From: Nevskia sp.
GTDB lineage: Bacteria > Pseudomonadota > Gammaproteobacteria > Nevskiales > Nevskiaceae
Assembly (NCBI GenBank): GCA_021732745.1
Contig: JAKFUK010000001.1
Location: 880,931 to 944,930, forward strand
Length of the DNA: 64,000 nt
Reading direction: 5' to 3'
A program made the position numbers and the translations under genes. The first letter of the stretch is position 1, and every line of letters begins with the position of its first letter. A model generated the notes under the pieces. The model was given only the letters and a program-made list of their open reading frames with translations, was not told the DNA's origin and made no database searches. Positions 1-6,812 of this stretch are shown here, piece after piece.

Positions 1-1
1 C

Positions 2-490
2 TACGAAAAGAAGATCGGCCCGCGCAACGGCGCGCAGGTGGTCGCGAAAGCCTGGACCGATCCCGCCTACAAGGCGCGCCTGCTTGCCGACGGCTCGAAA
101 GCCATCGCCGAACTCGGCTATTCCGGCGTTCAGGGCGAGGACATGGTGGTGGTCGAGAACACAGCGCAAGTCCACAACATGGTGGTCTGCACGCTGTGCA
201 GCTGCTATCCGTGGCCCACGCTCGGCCTGCCGCCGGTCTGGTACAAGTCCGCCCCGTACCGTTCGCGGGCGGTGATCGACCCGCGCGGCGTGCTCCGGGA
301 ATTCGGTGTGGAAATTCCGGCGACCACCGAAGTCCGGGTCTGGGATTCCAATGCCGAACTGCGCTACTTCGTGCTGCCCGAGCGCCCTGCCGGCACCGAA
401 GGCTTGAGCGAAGCAGCGCTGACAGAACTGGTCACCCGCGATTCGATGATCGGTACCGGCCTGGCCGGAAACCCGGGAGCAACGGCATGA
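2..490 (+). CDS. nthA: Nitrile hydratase alpha subunit, cobalt type (5' end outside window)
   Basis: Catalytic metal-binding subunit of a nitrile hydratase, which hydrates nitriles to amides in the cytoplasm. The frame is already open at base 2, so the N-terminus lies outside the window. The metal claw CTLCSC is encoded at 188-205; in this family its last two Cys are oxidised to sulfinate and sulfenate, and Thr in second place (not Ser) marks the cobalt form. Downstream stretches ([24 protein letters not shown]) follow the family to the end. The stop TGA overlaps the ATG of the next gene. The gamma subunit of thiocyanate hydrolase carries the same claw, so that enzyme is the main alternative; the accessory protein and cobalt permease downstream favour nitrile hydratase. 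Confidence 0.93.
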   Translation, partial: YEKKIGPRNGAQVVAKAWTDPAYKARLLADGSKAIAELGYSGVQGEDMVVVENTAQVHNMVVCTLCSCYPWPTLGLPPVWYKSAPYRSRAVIDPRGVLREFGVEIPATTEVRVWDSNAELRYFVLPERPAGTEGLSEAALTELVTRDSMIGTGLAGNPGATA

Positions 491-810
491 ACGGCGTGCA
501 CGACATGGGCGGCATGCAGGCCTACGGGCCGATCGACCGCGAAGCGCAGGAACCGGTGTTCCACGCCGATTGGGAACGGCGGGTATTCGCGCTGTTCTTC
601 GGCGGCTTCACCGGCGGCTTCTTCAATGTCGACATGCTGCGTGCCGAGATCGAGCGGATGCCCGGTCACGAATACCTGCGCTCCAGCTACTACGAGCACT
701 GGCTGCACGCGATCGAAGCGCTGCTGATCCGTGGCGGCGCGGTCACCGATGCCGAACTGAAAGCCCGCATCGCCGAACTCGCGGCAGCCAGCCGCAAGGA
801 GCCGCACTGA
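487..810 (+). CDS. Nitrile hydratase beta subunit, N-terminal half as a separate gene
   Basis: 107-residue protein equal to the N-terminal helical half of a nitrile hydratase beta subunit. It opens with the family start [16 protein letters not shown] and contains the [12 protein letters not shown] and [13 protein letters not shown] helices. A normal beta subunit is a single chain of roughly 220 residues; here it stops at TGA and the C-terminal half starts immediately in another frame (TGATG). The start ATG overlaps the alpha stop (ATGA). Three-chain relatives are known: toyocamycin nitrile hydratase (ToyJKL) and thiocyanate hydrolase. I see no sequence decay in either half, so I read this as a natural split rather than a frameshift. 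Confidence 0.85.
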   Translation: MNGVHDMGGMQAYGPIDREAQEPVFHADWERRVFALFFGGFTGGFFNVDMLRAEIERMPGHEYLRSSYYEHWLHAIEALLIRGGAVTDAELKARIAELAAASRKEPH

Positions 811-1163
811 TGCCCGCCCTACCCGTCGAGATGGTCGCGCCGCTGCTCGCCACCGGTGCCTCGACCCGGATGCCGAACACCGAGCCGGCCCGCTTCCAGC
901 CCGGCGATCCGGTGATCGCCAAGAACATCAACCCGCTCAACCACACGCGGCTGCCGCGCTACATCCGCGGCAAGCGCGGCACCGTGCGCGCCGACAACGG
1001 CACCTTCTCGTTCAACGACACTGTCGCCCACGGCCTTGGCCACCAGCCGCAGCATGTGTTCAGCGTCCGCTTCAGCGCCCAGGACTTGTGGGGGCCGGAT
1101 GCCTCGCCGATCGACTCGGTCTACATCGACCTGTTCGACAGCTACCTGGACCCGGCCTCGTGA
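810..1163 (+). CDS. Nitrile hydratase beta subunit, C-terminal half as a separate gene
   Basis: 117-residue protein equal to the C-terminal SH3-like barrel of nitrile hydratase beta. It shows the family stretch 'RFQPGDPVIAKNINPLNHTR', then LPRYIRGKRGTV and a VFSVRFSAQDLWG ending. Its ATG at 810 shares one base with the stop of the N-terminal half, and its own stop overlaps the GTG of the accessory gene, so all subunits look translationally coupled. About 25 residues before the barrel ([19 protein letters not shown]) correspond to the usual interdomain linker, so no coding sequence seems lost at the split. Confidence 0.85.
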   Translation: MPALPVEMVAPLLATGASTRMPNTEPARFQPGDPVIAKNINPLNHTRLPRYIRGKRGTVRADNGTFSFNDTVAHGLGHQPQHVFSVRFSAQDLWGPDASPIDSVYIDLFDSYLDPAS

Positions 1164-1534
1164 GCCCGCACGCAGTCCCGGCGCTGCCTGCCGACCTGCC
1201 GGCCATTCCGGCCGACGCCGAAGGCCCGGTGTTCCGCGAACCCTGGGAAGCGCAGATCTTCGCGCTGGTGATCCGCAGCCATCAGAGCGGTGCCTTCACC
1301 TGGAACGAATGGGCGGAAACCCTCGGCGCCACGATCAAGGCGGCTCAAGCCGCAGGCGATGCCGATCTCGGCGATACCTACTACCAGCACTGGGTCGACA
1401 GCCTCGAAACCCTGCTGATCGCCAAGGGCCTGACCGATCCCGACAGCCTGCACGCGCTCGAACACGAGATCGCCGAACGCCCGACCGGCCGCCACAGCCA
1501 CGTGGCACGGCGCGAGCCGGTCATCGTTTGCTGA
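1160..1534 (+). CDS. Nitrile hydratase accessory (activator) protein
   Basis: 124-residue protein of the nitrile hydratase accessory family (P14K/NhlE-like), which helps load cobalt into the alpha subunit, by self-subunit swapping in the best-studied cases. It resembles the N-terminal half of the beta subunit: 'EGPVFREPWEAQIFALVIRS' and DTYYQHWVDSLETLL match [12 protein letters not shown] and [14 protein letters not shown] of the gene at 487. It starts at GTG 1160 inside the previous stop (GTGA). Position directly after the structural genes and before a cobalt permease is the standard arrangement. Confidence 0.8.
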   Translation: MSPHAVPALPADLPAIPADAEGPVFREPWEAQIFALVIRSHQSGAFTWNEWAETLGATIKAAQAAGDADLGDTYYQHWVDSLETLLIAKGLTDPDSLHALEHEIAERPTGRHSHVARREPVIVC

Positions 1535-2580
1535 AAGCCGCGTTCAGCGATGCCTCGGACGGCCAGCGCCACAAGCTGGTCGCGCTGTTCGCGCTGCTGA
1601 TCGGCCTCAACATCGCGGTCTGGGCGCTGACCCTCGCCGTGTTCCGGGGCAACACCGCCCTGCTCGGAACCGCCGTGCTCGCCTACGTGTTCGGCCTTCG
1701 CCATGCGGTCGATGCAGATCACATCGCGGCGATCGACAACGTGGTGCGCAAGCTGATGCAGGAAGGCAAGCGACCGCTGACCGTCGGCTTCTGGTTCTCG
1801 CTCGGCCACTCGTCGCTGATCGTCATTGCCGTGGCGGTGATCGTGCTCGCCGCCTCGGCGATGCAGGCGCGCATGGATGGCTATCGCGAGATCGGCGGCA
1901 TCATCTCGACCTGCATCTCCGGCTTCTTCCTGCTGCTGATCGCGGTCACCAACTTCATGATCCTGAGGGGCGTCTGGAAAAGCTTCCGACGAGTGCGGGC
2001 CGGTGACACCATCAATGATGACGATCTTGACCTGCTGCTCGCCGGTCGAGGTTTCTTGGCGCGCATCTTCCGACCGCTGTTCCGCCTGGTCACCAAGAGC
2101 TGGCACATGGCCGCGATCGGCTTCCTGTTCGGCTTAGGGTTTGATACTGCCACCGAAATCGCCCTGTTCGGCATTGCCGCGACCCACGCCACCGACGGCA
2201 TTCCGCTGTGGTCGGCGATGCTGTTCCCAGCGCTGTTCACCGCCGGCATGGTGCTGATCGACACCGCCGACAGCGTGCTGATGGTCGGTGCCTACGGCTG
2301 GGCCTTCGACCATCCGATCCGCAAGCTCTGGTACAACCTGACCATCACCAGCGTCTCGATCCTGGTCGCGGTGATCATCGGCGGCATCGAAGTGATCGGC
2401 CTTCTGGCCCGCAAGCTGGAGCTTCAGGGCAGCATCGGCGCGATCGTCGATCAGCTCGACGCCGGGCTGGAAAACGTCGGCTTCATCGTCATCGGCGTGT
2501 TCATCGCCAGCTGGCTGCTGTCAGCCGCGATCTACCGCTACAAGCGCTATGACGAATTGCCGGTGCGGCGCGCGGCTTGA
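1528..2580 (+). CDS. NiCoT family nickel/cobalt permease (NhlF/HoxN type)
   Basis: 350-residue inner-membrane permease importing Co2+ or Ni2+. The NiCoT signature RHAVDADHIAAIDN is encoded near 1698-1740, followed by FWFSLGHSS, LGFDTATE and FTAGMVLIDTADSVLM, all diagnostic for the family; several hydrophobic segments span the chain. I place the start at TTG 1528 (or CTG 1531), which overlaps the accessory-protein stop and gives the usual length of about 350. Its position as the last gene of a cobalt nitrile hydratase operon supports cobalt as substrate, as for NhlF. Nickel cannot be excluded from sequence. Confidence 0.9.
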   Translation: MLKAAFSDASDGQRHKLVALFALLIGLNIAVWALTLAVFRGNTALLGTAVLAYVFGLRHAVDADHIAAIDNVVRKLMQEGKRPLTVGFWFSLGHSSLIVIAVAVIVLAASAMQARMDGYREIGGIISTCISGFFLLLIAVTNFMILRGVWKSFRRVRAGDTINDDDLDLLLAGRGFLARIFRPLFRLVTKSWHMAAIGFLFGLGFDTATEIALFGIAATHATDGIPLWSAMLFPALFTAGMVLIDTADSVLMVGAYGWAFDHPIRKLWYNLTITSVSILVAVIIGGIEVIGLLARKLELQGSIGAIVDQLDAGLENVGFIVIGVFIASWLLSAAIYRYKRYDELPVRRAA

Positions 2581-2748
2581 GGTCCGGGTTTGAAGGCCTA
2601 GCGCGTCCGTCGGCCAGGGCTTGAGTATCACGGCGTCTGTCGATGCCATGCAGTAATCTTTTTATCGACTCTGGCCAGCAGTGCTGGCCGAGTCACCGGG
2701 GCCCGGAAAACCGGTGCCGAACTCGACACAGAAAATGGGTGAGCCGTC

Positions 2749-3030
2749 ATGAGCAATCGCTTCCTGAGGTGGGTCAGCACATGGATCGAGGACAACATCC
2801 CTCCCGGCGCCAATCCCGACCTGGAGAGCCACGCTGCAAGGGCAAAACGGCTGACGGAAAAACTGTTCGCCGAAGCGGCCGAGGCCGGCTTCTCGAACTT
2901 CGAGACCGAAGAGGAACGGGGGCGCGTTGCGCCCCTGGTACTGGCTGCCGTCTCGGATGACACCGATTTCGATGTCGATGCCTATCGTCTCAAGTCGATG
3001 TTGGCGCAGGAGAATGAGGATGGGGATTGA
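2749..3030 (+). CDS. DUF768-like small protein, copy 1
   Basis: 93-residue acidic soluble protein beginning MSNRFLRWVSTWIEDNIPPG. The FLxxWIxxNIP start and the overall layout resemble DUF768, a small family of unknown function best known from rhizobia; I assign this from memory of the pattern. No catalytic motif is visible. The ATG lies in GAGCCGTCATGAG, a context shared exactly with the second copy at 5169. The two proteins are about 80% identical by eye, and both end AQENEDGD, which argues that the protein sequence is under selection. Function unknown. Confidence 0.6.
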   Translation: MSNRFLRWVSTWIEDNIPPGANPDLESHAARAKRLTEKLFAEAAEAGFSNFETEEERGRVAPLVLAAVSDDTDFDVDAYRLKSMLAQENEDGD

Positions 3031-3088
3031 GTTTTGGATGTCGAGCTGCTTTATGGGGCTACTTGGGCCTCGCCGATTTGTTTGGTGA

Positions 3089-3109
3089 ACCTGGCCCCTT
3101 TAATTCAGC
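3089..3109 (+). repeat. First unit of a CCTGGCCCCTTTAATTC array
   Basis: AACCTGGCCCCTTTAATTC at 3089-3107 is the first of three similar units; the other two are at 4622-4647 and 4648-4672, now separated from it by the IS element. Removing the IS and one target duplication brings the three units to within about 30 bp of each other. Confidence 0.7.
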
Positions 3110-3130
3110 TTGATATGTTGAGCCTGGCCC

Positions 3131-4621
3131 GAATGGCACTTACTTAAGCTTTTTTGGATGTCCATGAAGCCTTATTTTCTCGCGCGCGAGGCCTCGATAT
3201 TCAGTCATTAGCGGGAAGGAGTTGGGGCGTCGTTTGATGGCGCGTGGCTCGATTCGACCGGGTCTTGTGCCGACCCGTTGCTGAGCGACGAGCGCGTAAA
3301 GCGCATCAGGACAAGGGTGTCCTGGTAACGCGATCCGCGTCCATGCAGCCCACATCTGCACAGCGTGCTTGAAGCTGATTTGACGAGGCAGGATGTCTGC
3401 GAGCTTGGCGGATTCCATCATCAGCAGGCGGATGAGGTTGTAGGCCAGCATGCCGATCCACCATTGCTTCTCGTTCATGTCCGGGGTTTTGCAAGTCAGT
3501 GATGCAAGCCCGAGCGTCGATTTGATGTTGCGCAGATCGAGTTCGATGTTCCAGCGCTGCTGGTACAAGGCTGCCAGTGCATGGCTGCTGGCCTGTGCCG
3601 TCGACACAAGCGTCGTGATCAGGATTTTCGATCGGACCTTGAGTTCCCGGACGATCAGCGTATCGGGTGCAGCCTCGTACTGATCCTGACTGAGCCAGTG
3701 CGGACGGATCTTCGGCTTGTGCCAAGTCACGCGATGATCCTTGTGGCCGATTCGTTGGCCGGTCCGGAAATCGGTCTTCCGCCGCTGATGCTGCGGCATC
3801 AATACGTCCACGCCTTGCGCCTGTAGCAGCGCGATGACGAAGTAGGTGCAGTAGTAGCCATCTGCAACGATCAGATCGCCGTCCGAGATACCGGGCATCA
3901 GTTTCTGAAACAGGGCTTGCTCGCTGCTGCCTTTGCCAGCGTATGGCCCCATCACGGTATCCAGCACTGCACCCGTGGCCAGACACAGCAAGCCCACCGC
4001 CCGCATGATCGGAAAGCCCAGGCCAGGCTTCTGATTCGTCTGCTGCGGATACCGAGCCTGATTTTCCGGCGTGTCCGGCATCGTCACCGTCGTGCCATCG
4101 ACGAGCTTCACATGACGCCCCTGCCATCGCCATGCCGGCGATGCCTGCGCCGCGATCCTGTTGCCGGTGAGGCGCGTCAGCGACTGAACCAGTCCCGTCG
4201 GCAAACGCTGCCGGGCGCGGCAGTAAGCCCCGGTTCCGGTGCTGCAGGGCGATCGTCCATCCCTCAGGCGGGCGACGCTATGACCATTCACCACCGCTTG
4301 GCACGAGGGATCTGCTCTCAAAGTCTGAGCCATGAACAACGACAAGGTATCGATCGGCGGATACAGCCGCTCGCGATGTGCAGGAAGCTGCTCGTCGACG
4401 TGATCCAGCAGCGCCGGGCTGGTCAGTGCATTGAAGAAATCATGAGCATGGAGGCGGCGAACATGCTGGCTGACTCGGACCGATTGATGGGCGCTGCCAT
4501 CGCGTTTACTGTTCAAGGGCTGACGGCCGACAAAGGCCACTGTTCGGGTAGGACCAATAGTGTGCCCGGCCGTCAGCTTCTTTCACATAATCAATCGCTT
4601 GGCGCTAAGTAAGTGCCATTC
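3131..4621 (-). mobile_element. Complete IS4-family insertion sequence with target duplication
   Basis: 1491-bp element bounded by perfect 16-bp inverted repeats, GAATGGCACTTACTTA at 3131-3146 and its complement at 4606-4621. It is flanked by an 11-bp direct repeat GAGCCTGGCCC at 3120-3130 and 4622-4632, which fits the 9-13 bp target duplications of IS4 relatives. Caveat: the target is itself a repeat array containing GAGCCTGGCCC, so part of that match could pre-exist. It carries one transposase gene whose stop codon lies inside the left repeat. No decay is visible, so it may be active. Confidence 0.9.
3140..4540 (-). CDS. IS4-family DDE transposase
   Basis: 466-residue transposase catalysing cut-and-paste movement of the surrounding element. 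Catalytic residues are visible as Asp148 (VDGTT), Asp227 (VADGYY) and Glu333 in the IS4 signature Y326-x2-R329-x3-E333-x6-K340 (YQQRWNIELDLRNIK). The frame opens at GTG 4540; its TAA stop is at 3140-3142 within the left inverted repeat. The N-terminal part (VSQHVRRLHAHDFFNALTSP) is the usual IS4 helical domain. The full length for the family is present. Confidence 0.93.
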   Translation of the reverse strand: MAFVGRQPLNSKRDGSAHQSVRVSQHVRRLHAHDFFNALTSPALLDHVDEQLPAHRERLYPPIDTLSLFMAQTLRADPSCQAVVNGHSVARLRDGRSPCSTGTGAYCRARQRLPTGLVQSLTRLTGNRIAAQASPAWRWQGRHVKLVDGTTVTMPDTPENQARYPQQTNQKPGLGFPIMRAVGLLCLATGAVLDTVMGPYAGKGSSEQALFQKLMPGISDGDLIVADGYYCTYFVIALLQAQGVDVLMPQHQRRKTDFRTGQRIGHKDHRVTWHKPKIRPHWLSQDQYEAAPDTLIVRELKVRSKILITTLVSTAQASSHALAALYQQRWNIELDLRNIKSTLGLASLTCKTPDMNEKQWWIGMLAYNLIRLLMMESAKLADILPRQISFKHAVQMWAAWTRIALPGHPCPDALYALVAQQRVGTRPGRIEPRAIKRRPNSFPLMTEYRGLAREKIRLHGHPKKLK

Positions 4622-4672
4622 GAGCCTGGCCCCTTTAATTCCGTGTTGAGCCTGGCCCCTTTAATTCCGCGC
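4622..4672 (+). repeat. Two further units of the CCTGGCCCCTTTAATTC array
   Basis: GAGCCTGGCCCCTTTAATTC occurs at 4622 and again at 4648, a 26-bp period. With the copy at 3089 this makes three units. A degenerate version (GATTGGCTCCTTTATTCAAC) lies at about 5509, after the second DUF768-like gene. Sequences of this type recur next to mobile elements in environmental proteobacteria, but I cannot name the family. Confidence 0.65.
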
Positions 4673-4993
4673 GCCGACGAAGGCGATCTCTACGAACTGC
4701 TCGGCAACCTGCTCGACAACGCCGCCAAGTGGGCAAGCTCCGAAGTCCGCATCCGCGCCGAGATCCGCACCCGGATGCTGATGCTGACCATCGACGATAA
4801 CGGCCCCGGCTTCCCGGAAGACGCCGACAAGCTGCTCAGCCGCGGCGTCCGCGCCGACAGCATCACGCCCGGTCAGGGCATTGGCCTCGGTGCGGTGGCG
4901 GAGCTGGTCAAGGTTTACGACGGCACGATCGCGCTGTCGCGGGCCGATGGCGTGTTGAACGGGGCGCGGGTGACGGTCTCGTTATCGGTGTGA
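4670..4993 (+). pseudogene. C-terminal fragment of a PhoQ-like sensor histidine kinase
   Basis: About 107 codons encode only the ATP-binding (HATPase_c) domain of a histidine kinase: the N box (ELLGNLLDNAAKWA), G1 box (IDDNGPGFP) and G2 box (GQGIGLGAVAELV) are intact. The dimerisation/phosphoacceptor, HAMP and sensor regions are missing. The frame runs into the repeat array at 4669 and the upstream methionine at 4613 belongs to the IS end, so no proper start exists. The layout NLLDNAAKWA resembles PhoQ kinases. It is a truncation scar left beside the repeats and IS. Confidence 0.8.
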
Positions 4994-5040
4994 GCCGGGG
5001 ACCGCTTCTCGGTGTCCGTGCACCATCCCTACATCGTCAG

Positions 5041-5530
5041 GTCAGCCATCACCGCGTCTCTCTCGATGCCATGCAGTAAAATTTTGCAAGCTCGGACCGA
5101 AATACCAGCCGAGCCACCGTGGGCCGGAAAAAACGGTGCCGAAATCGACACTGAATGAGTGAGCCGTCATGAGCAAGCGCTTCCTGAGATGGGCCCAGAC
5201 ATGGATCGAGGACAACATCCCGCCCGGCGCCAACCCCGACCTCGAAAGCCACGACGCGAGAGCGAAGCGGCTGTCGGAGAAACTGTTCCCCGAGGCGACA
5301 GAGGCCGGCTTCACAAGCTTCGAAGCCGAGGAAGAGCGGCAGCGCCTTGTGCCCCAGGTGCTGGCCGCAGTCTCGGACGACACCGATTTCGACGTCGATG
5401 CTTACGTCCTCAAGTCACAGCTGGCGCAGGAGAATGAGGATGGGGACTGAGCTGCGAATAAAAGGTAGCTTTGCGAGATTACTTGAGTCTCGCCACCTTG
5501 ATTGGTGAGATTGGCTCCTTTATTCAACCA
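5041..5530 (+). repeat. Right copy of the ~0.5-kb duplicated unit
   Basis: Second copy of the unit described at 2605-3110, containing the second DUF768-like gene and a degenerate array unit at its right edge. The copies are in direct orientation and bracket the array, IS element and kinase fragment. Confidence 0.8.
5169..5450 (+). CDS. DUF768-like small protein, copy 2
   Basis: 93 residues starting MSKRFLRWAQTWIEDNIPPG; same length and same ends as the copy at 2749, with substitutions scattered through the middle and no indels. Preservation of frame through that divergence suggests both are functional. Same start context (GAGCCGTCATGAG). The family is DUF768-like by pattern; no biochemical role can be read from the sequence. 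It is followed by the convergent peroxidase gene. Confidence 0.6.
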   Translation: MSKRFLRWAQTWIEDNIPPGANPDLESHDARAKRLSEKLFPEATEAGFTSFEAEEERQRLVPQVLAAVSDDTDFDVDAYVLKSQLAQENEDGD

Positions 5531-5546
5531 GTAGAACCCCCACCAC

Positions 5547-6812
5547 CTAGTCGTGGAAGAGTTGCGAACCTGGGAACGGCGGGTGATCCGGAGGGGCACA
5601 AAAATACTGACCGTACTCGATGGACATAAGTTGAACATCCGGAGGATCACCATCAATGAATGGCTTGGGGCCTCCGAAGTTGACGTCTCCCATCCAGCCT
5701 GGCGAAGAAAGAATATCGTTAATTACACGTAGACTGCGGACGAAGCCGACGAAGTTTAGGCCGATGTTTGTGGCGCCATCCGTGACTGGATCGAAGAATT
5801 CGAACCCTTGTCTGTAGACCCTGTTCGCGGCGTCATTGTCTTGGATTGGGTCAATCCGCAGCAAGTTGGCTCGATGTATATGGCTCGCAGCGACCAGTCG
5901 ATTGGTCGCTTGGCCGGGATCAACAACCGTACTCGGGACTGAATTTCCGAACTCTCCCGTGAATGGGCATCCCGCTGCCAACACCGGTCGAACATTCCCG
6001 CTGCCGTCAACCGAGGCGCTTTCGATGGGGCAACCCCAAAACTTATCTCGTCCGACTAGAAGTTCCTGCGTGGTTCGGGGCAGCACCCGCCAAGCAGAGA
6101 GGTCAATCGGTATCTTCAGGAACGCCATGTATGTACCCCCCAGCATCCATTCTTGATCGTCCTCCAGCACTTCTATCGCTAGACGGCGTCCCTGATGATC
6201 CATGTTGTTGATGCCATCGTGAAAATCAATCCAGCTTCTATGATCTTCTCTCTTGAATCCTGCTGTAGATCGAACGAGGACAAATGGGAGGTCTTTATCT
6301 AAGATTGTTTTCTTTAGCTCAACAATAGCTCGACTTACTGCCAGTGAACTATTGGCGGTGAACTGAAAAGCCAAGTCCGTCTGCAAGGAGAATGGATGAA
6401 TGTGGTTGTGCCTTGGATCGTGTGACGACTTCCAGCGAAGCGCTTTGAAGGGTCCGTCGCCAAGATAGCGAAGAAGGCGCGGCCTCAGTTCGAGCGGAAC
6501 CAATACGTTCGGATGCACATCCGAATCAAAAATCCGTCTTCCGTACAGAAGTACTGTACTTAGGTCCATCGGATCAATCTTCGGGGCGCCGCGGGTAGCT
6601 TCAGCTTCTCGCTGAAAGTCTTGCAGACGCCCGACCCGTAGATCAGCCAGCATCGCCCAGATCTCGGTAAGTCCTTCTCGAACCTGGCTGCGAGTGGCTT
6701 CGGGCAGCACGTTAAGGTTGAGCAGGCTAAAGTGGCCGGGTAAGGAACCAAGCCAATGTATCCCGGACTGAAGCGAGTGTGCGTTGATTTCCATGCCCCC
6801 CTGATGTGCCAT
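5547..6812 (-). CDS. DyP-type heme peroxidase (divergent)
   Basis: 421-residue protein with the marks of dye-decolorising peroxidases. Residues 196-200 read DFHDG where the family has GxxDG, so the catalytic Asp199 is kept but the first Gly is Asp. GGTYMAFLKIPIDLSAW (225-241) is the central beta strand, His311 in SHIHRANLLR is the expected proximal heme ligand, and Arg334 in VYRQGFEFF the expected distal Arg. GLNFVGFVRSLRVINDIL near 351-368 matches the C-terminal helix. No signal peptide is visible. Its ATG overlaps the stop of the upstream unknown gene (TAATG), so the two are coupled. Base composition is clearly more AT-rich than neighbours, suggesting transfer. Substrate unknown. Confidence 0.75.
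   Translation of the reverse strand: MAHQGGMEINAHSLQSGIHWLGSLPGHFSLLNLNVLPEATRSQVREGLTEIWAMLADLRVGRLQDFQREAEATRGAPKIDPMDLSTVLLYGRRIFDSDVHPNVLVPLELRPRLLRYLGDGPFKALRWKSSHDPRHNHIHPFSLQTDLAFQFTANSSLAVSRAIVELKKTILDKDLPFVLVRSTAGFKREDHRSWIDFHDGINNMDHQGRRLAIEVLEDDQEWMLGGTYMAFLKIPIDLSAWRVLPRTTQELLVGRDKFWGCPIESASVDGSGNVRPVLAAGCPFTGEFGNSVPSTVVDPGQATNRLVAASHIHRANLLRIDPIQDNDAANRVYRQGFEFFDPVTDGATNIGLNFVGFVRSLRVINDILSSPGWMGDVNFGGPKPFIDGDPPDVQLMSIEYGQYFCAPPDHPPFPGSQLFHD

Larger units (their letters stand above)
2605..3110 (+). repeat. Left copy of a ~0.5-kb duplicated unit
   Basis: Bases from about 2605 to 3105 are similar to about 5041-5530: same leader (ATGCCATGCAGTAA, then CCGGAAAA..CGGTGCCGAA..TCGACAC), the same GTGAGCCGTCATGAGCAA start context, the 93-codon gene, and a similar tail. 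The copies have diverged by many substitutions and small indels, so the duplication is not recent. Confidence 0.8.

Noticed and set aside
810..810. Frameshift error in the nitrile hydratase beta gene
   Set aside because: The C-terminal half has its own ATG in a TGATG overlap, like every other junction in the operon, and no residues are missing at the break. Resequencing would be decisive.
2..1534. Thiocyanate hydrolase instead of nitrile hydratase
   Set aside because: Subunit split and claw motif fit both, but gene order alpha/beta-N/beta-C, the P14K-like accessory protein and the NiCoT gene fit nitrile hydratase better. Not fully excluded.
3089..4672. CRISPR-like array
   Set aside because: Only three units, almost no spacers between two of them, and no cas genes. 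I found no CRISPR array anywhere in the window.
5547..6812. EfeB of an EfeUOB iron-uptake system
   Set aside because: No efeU or efeO nearby and no Tat signal peptide at the N-terminus. The protein is a divergent DyP-type peroxidase with a different partner.
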